Assembly: GCA_049718765.1 (NCBI GenBank)
Contig: JBNARI010000032.1
Span: 1 to 16,937, forward strand
Source: JBNARI01 sp049718765
Lineage (GTDB): Bacteria; Bacillota; Sulfobacillia; DUMF01
Direction: 5' to 3'
DNA: 16,937 nt
Shown here piece after piece: positions 15,864 to 16,937 of this stretch (its first letter is position 1; each line of letters starts with the position of its first letter). A program made the position numbers and the translations under genes. Under the pieces are notes generated by a model. The model saw only the letters and a list, made by a program, of their open reading frames with translations, did not search any database and was not told the origin of the DNA.

Positions 15864-16603
15864 GTGCAAGGGGAGTTCTCGGGCAAAGTAGTGATGATAA
15901 CCGGGGCAGCCAGAGGCATAGGTAAGGCGAGTGCAGAACTCTTTGCTGCAAACGGTGCGGCTCTAGCCTTGGGGGATGTTAGGGAGCAGCAGGTTCGAGA
16001 AGTGGCTGAGGAGTGTGCCAGACGGTTTGGCGTTGGTACCCTAGCGGTATATCTGGATGTTTGCCAGGCTGAATCGATCAAGAACTTTGTTAAGCGGACT
16101 ATGGAAGAGTTTGGCAGGATTGACGCGCTTGTTAACAGTGCTGGAGTTTGTGAAATCTGTCCTATTGAGGACATCAGAGAGGCTGCATGGGACCGAGTGA
16201 TGGAGATCAACGTCAAAGGGCTGTTCATGGTATCCCAGGCTGTACTGCCCATTATGAAAAGCCAGAGGAGCGGCTGCATAGTCAACCTTGGTTCACTGGC
16301 GGGACTGGTGGGGGTGTGCTCGTGGGTGCTCACTACGCTGCTTCCAAAGGAGCTGTGATAACCCTTACCAAGTCGTTTGCAAAGGCAGGAGCTGCTTACA
16401 ATGTGCGTGCCAACTGCGTGTCACCGGGCTTCATAGATACCGATATGACAAAAGGTTTCGGGTATGACCCCAAGAGTGTGCCCCTGGGCTACATTGGGAA
16501 AGCTGAGGAAGTGGCCGAGGCCATCTACTTCCTAGCTTCCAGCAGGGCCAGCTACATCACAGGTGCGAACTTGGAGGTAAACGGCGGATATCACATGGGA
16601 TGA
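15864..16603 (+). pseudogene. Short-chain dehydrogenase/reductase (FabG-like), one-base frameshift
   Basis: This NAD(P)-dependent oxidoreductase of the classical SDR family would be 246 residues if the frame were whole. The N-terminal part has the cofactor motif TGAARGIGKA, the NSAG block (LVNSAGVCEI) and the IVNLGSLAG strand with the catalytic Ser region. The frame breaks in a five-G run at 16310-16314: continuing the first frame stops at 16358, while the second frame supplies YAASKGAVITLTKS (catalytic Tyr and Lys), the NCVSPGFIDTDM loop and the C-terminal ITGANLEVNGGY. Adding one G would restore LVGGVLVGAHYAASKG, the expected family sequence. The cause may be a real mutation or a homopolymer sequencing error. 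As the last operon gene after a dehydrogenase complex, it may have been an acetoin/2,3-butanediol or related hydroxy-compound dehydrogenase; this is inference. Confidence 0.85.
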
Positions 16604-16658
16604 GTTTGGGTCCATGGTTGGAGATTCGTCGCACAGGTGGGAAGGAGTGGTTTTAGTA

Positions 16659-16740
16659 GTGCTAACGCTCGTGAAATGTTCAAACGTAGCAAATGACGTT
16701 CGGCTGATGGATATACCGGTGCCCACTGTTGATGCGGGGG
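16659..16740 (+). pseudogene. 5' fragment of a second zinc alcohol dehydrogenase, cut by an IS element
   Basis: GTG at 16659, with AGGAG at 16643-16647, opens a frame whose first 27 residues (MLTLVKCSNVANDVRLMDIP and then VPTVDAG) match the start of the alcohol dehydrogenase at 3974 (MLALVKRSNEMNDADVMEVP and then VPTVGAG) at 17 of 27 positions. DNA similarity extends upstream through the ribosome site. After GATGCGGGG the match stops and the sequence becomes the terminal repeat of an IS256-type element; the frame then ends at 16761-16763. The rest of the gene may lie beyond the element, outside the window. It was probably a functional last gene of the operon or a neighbouring one, and its paralogy to the intact copy suggests overlapping substrates. 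Confidence 0.75.
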
Positions 16741-16937
16741 TAACGTCCCGTCAAGTGGTGTAATTCGGCCTCCCTTCGGGTAAGAACATGTCAACTTGCG
16801 GCAACTCCTATCAAGGTACGCAAAGCGGTGGTTTGCTCCTCCGTGCCCGCCAGGTTACTGTAGAGTTTTGCCATGGAGTCATGGCTGAAATATCGCTGTG
16901 CTACCAGCCACTCCTCCTGCTGTTCCTCCAATATTGC
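16738..16937 (-). mobile_element. IS256-family insertion sequence, partial (one end only)
   Basis: The end begins at about 16738-16740 with GGTAACGTCCCGTC followed by AAGTGGTGTAATT. This resembles the IS256 terminal repeat as I recall it (GATAAAGTCCG...GTGTAAAA). It immediately interrupts the alcohol dehydrogenase homology, and the transposase 3' end follows 27 bases inside. The other end, and therefore the target-site duplication, is outside the window. Confidence 0.7.
16791..16937 (-). CDS. IS256-family (mutator-type) transposase, C-terminal fragment
   Basis: The last 48 codons and the stop of a - strand gene are seen; the 5' part lies beyond the window. The reading includes ILEEQQEEWLVAQRYFSHDS followed by MAKLYSNLAG, which resembles the C-terminal tail of IS256/MuDR-type transposases, where an acidic helix is followed by E-W-x-x-x-x-R-Y-F/M-S. 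No frameshift is visible in this part, so the element may be intact and recent. The catalytic DDE residues are outside the window, so activity cannot be judged. Confidence 0.65.
   Translation of the reverse strand, partial: AILEEQQEEWLVAQRYFSHDSMAKLYSNLAGTEEQTTALRTLIGVAAS

Noticed and set aside
1..16937. CRISPR arrays, tRNA or rRNA genes, known riboswitches
   Set aside because: No regularly spaced repeats, no tRNA T-loop or anticodon-arm patterns and no rRNA-like blocks were seen by eye on either strand.

Overview
The window looks like chromosomal DNA from an anaerobic, moderately GC-rich Firmicute, probably a Clostridia-class fermenter, acetogen or syntroph. The basis is strong AGGAGG-type ribosome binding sites before nearly every gene, frequent GTG starts, an AOR-family tungsten/molybdenum aldehyde:ferredoxin oxidoreductase, IS110- and IS256-type insertion sequences, and close packing of the operon genes. 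No rRNA, tRNA or phylogenetic marker is present, so this placement is an inference. All genes that look intact are on the + strand; the two insertion-sequence transposases lie on the - strand.

Left part (1-7929). The window opens inside a badly decayed IS110-family transposase on the - strand (about 1-805). Five well-formed genes follow, loosely spaced: a sodium:solute symporter (1007-2458), a D-2-hydroxyacid dehydrogenase (2592-3563), a zinc-dependent alcohol/polyol dehydrogenase (3974-5008), a RidA-like deaminase/imine-handling protein (5595-6056) and an N-acyl-D-amino-acid deacylase (6343-7929). Gaps of 130-590 bases separate them. They could form a D-amino-acid or hydroxy-acid uptake and salvage set, but the spacing means they need not be one operon.

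Middle gap (7930-8933). About 1 kb carries no recognisable gene. It ends in a leader with a small inverted repeat directly before the ribosome binding site of the next gene.

Right part (8934-16603). A compact operon encodes a complete 2-oxoacid/acetoin dehydrogenase complex: E1-alpha, E1-beta, an E2 with one lipoyl and two tandem E3-binding domains, and E3. It continues into an AOR-family aldehyde oxidoreductase, a MoaD/ThiS-like sulfur carrier whose start overlaps the AOR stop (ATGA), and a short-chain dehydrogenase broken by a one-base frameshift in a G run. My leading reading is that this is an acetoin or 2,3-butanediol oxidation module. The diol would be oxidised to acetoin by the SDR and/or Zn-ADH, acetoin would be cleaved by the TPP-dependent complex to acetyl-CoA and acetaldehyde, and the AOR would oxidise acetaldehyde to acetate while reducing ferredoxin. 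The MoaD-like protein would help make the tungsten- or molybdenum-pterin cofactor. A branched-chain or other 2-oxoacid substrate is not excluded.

Right edge (16604-16937). The first 27 or so codons of a second Zn-ADH, paralogous to the gene at 3974, are cut off by the end of an IS256-family element. The 3' end of that element's transposase runs off the window on the - strand. The operon is therefore bounded by mobile-element debris, with an old IS110 fossil at the left edge and an IS256 insertion at the right.
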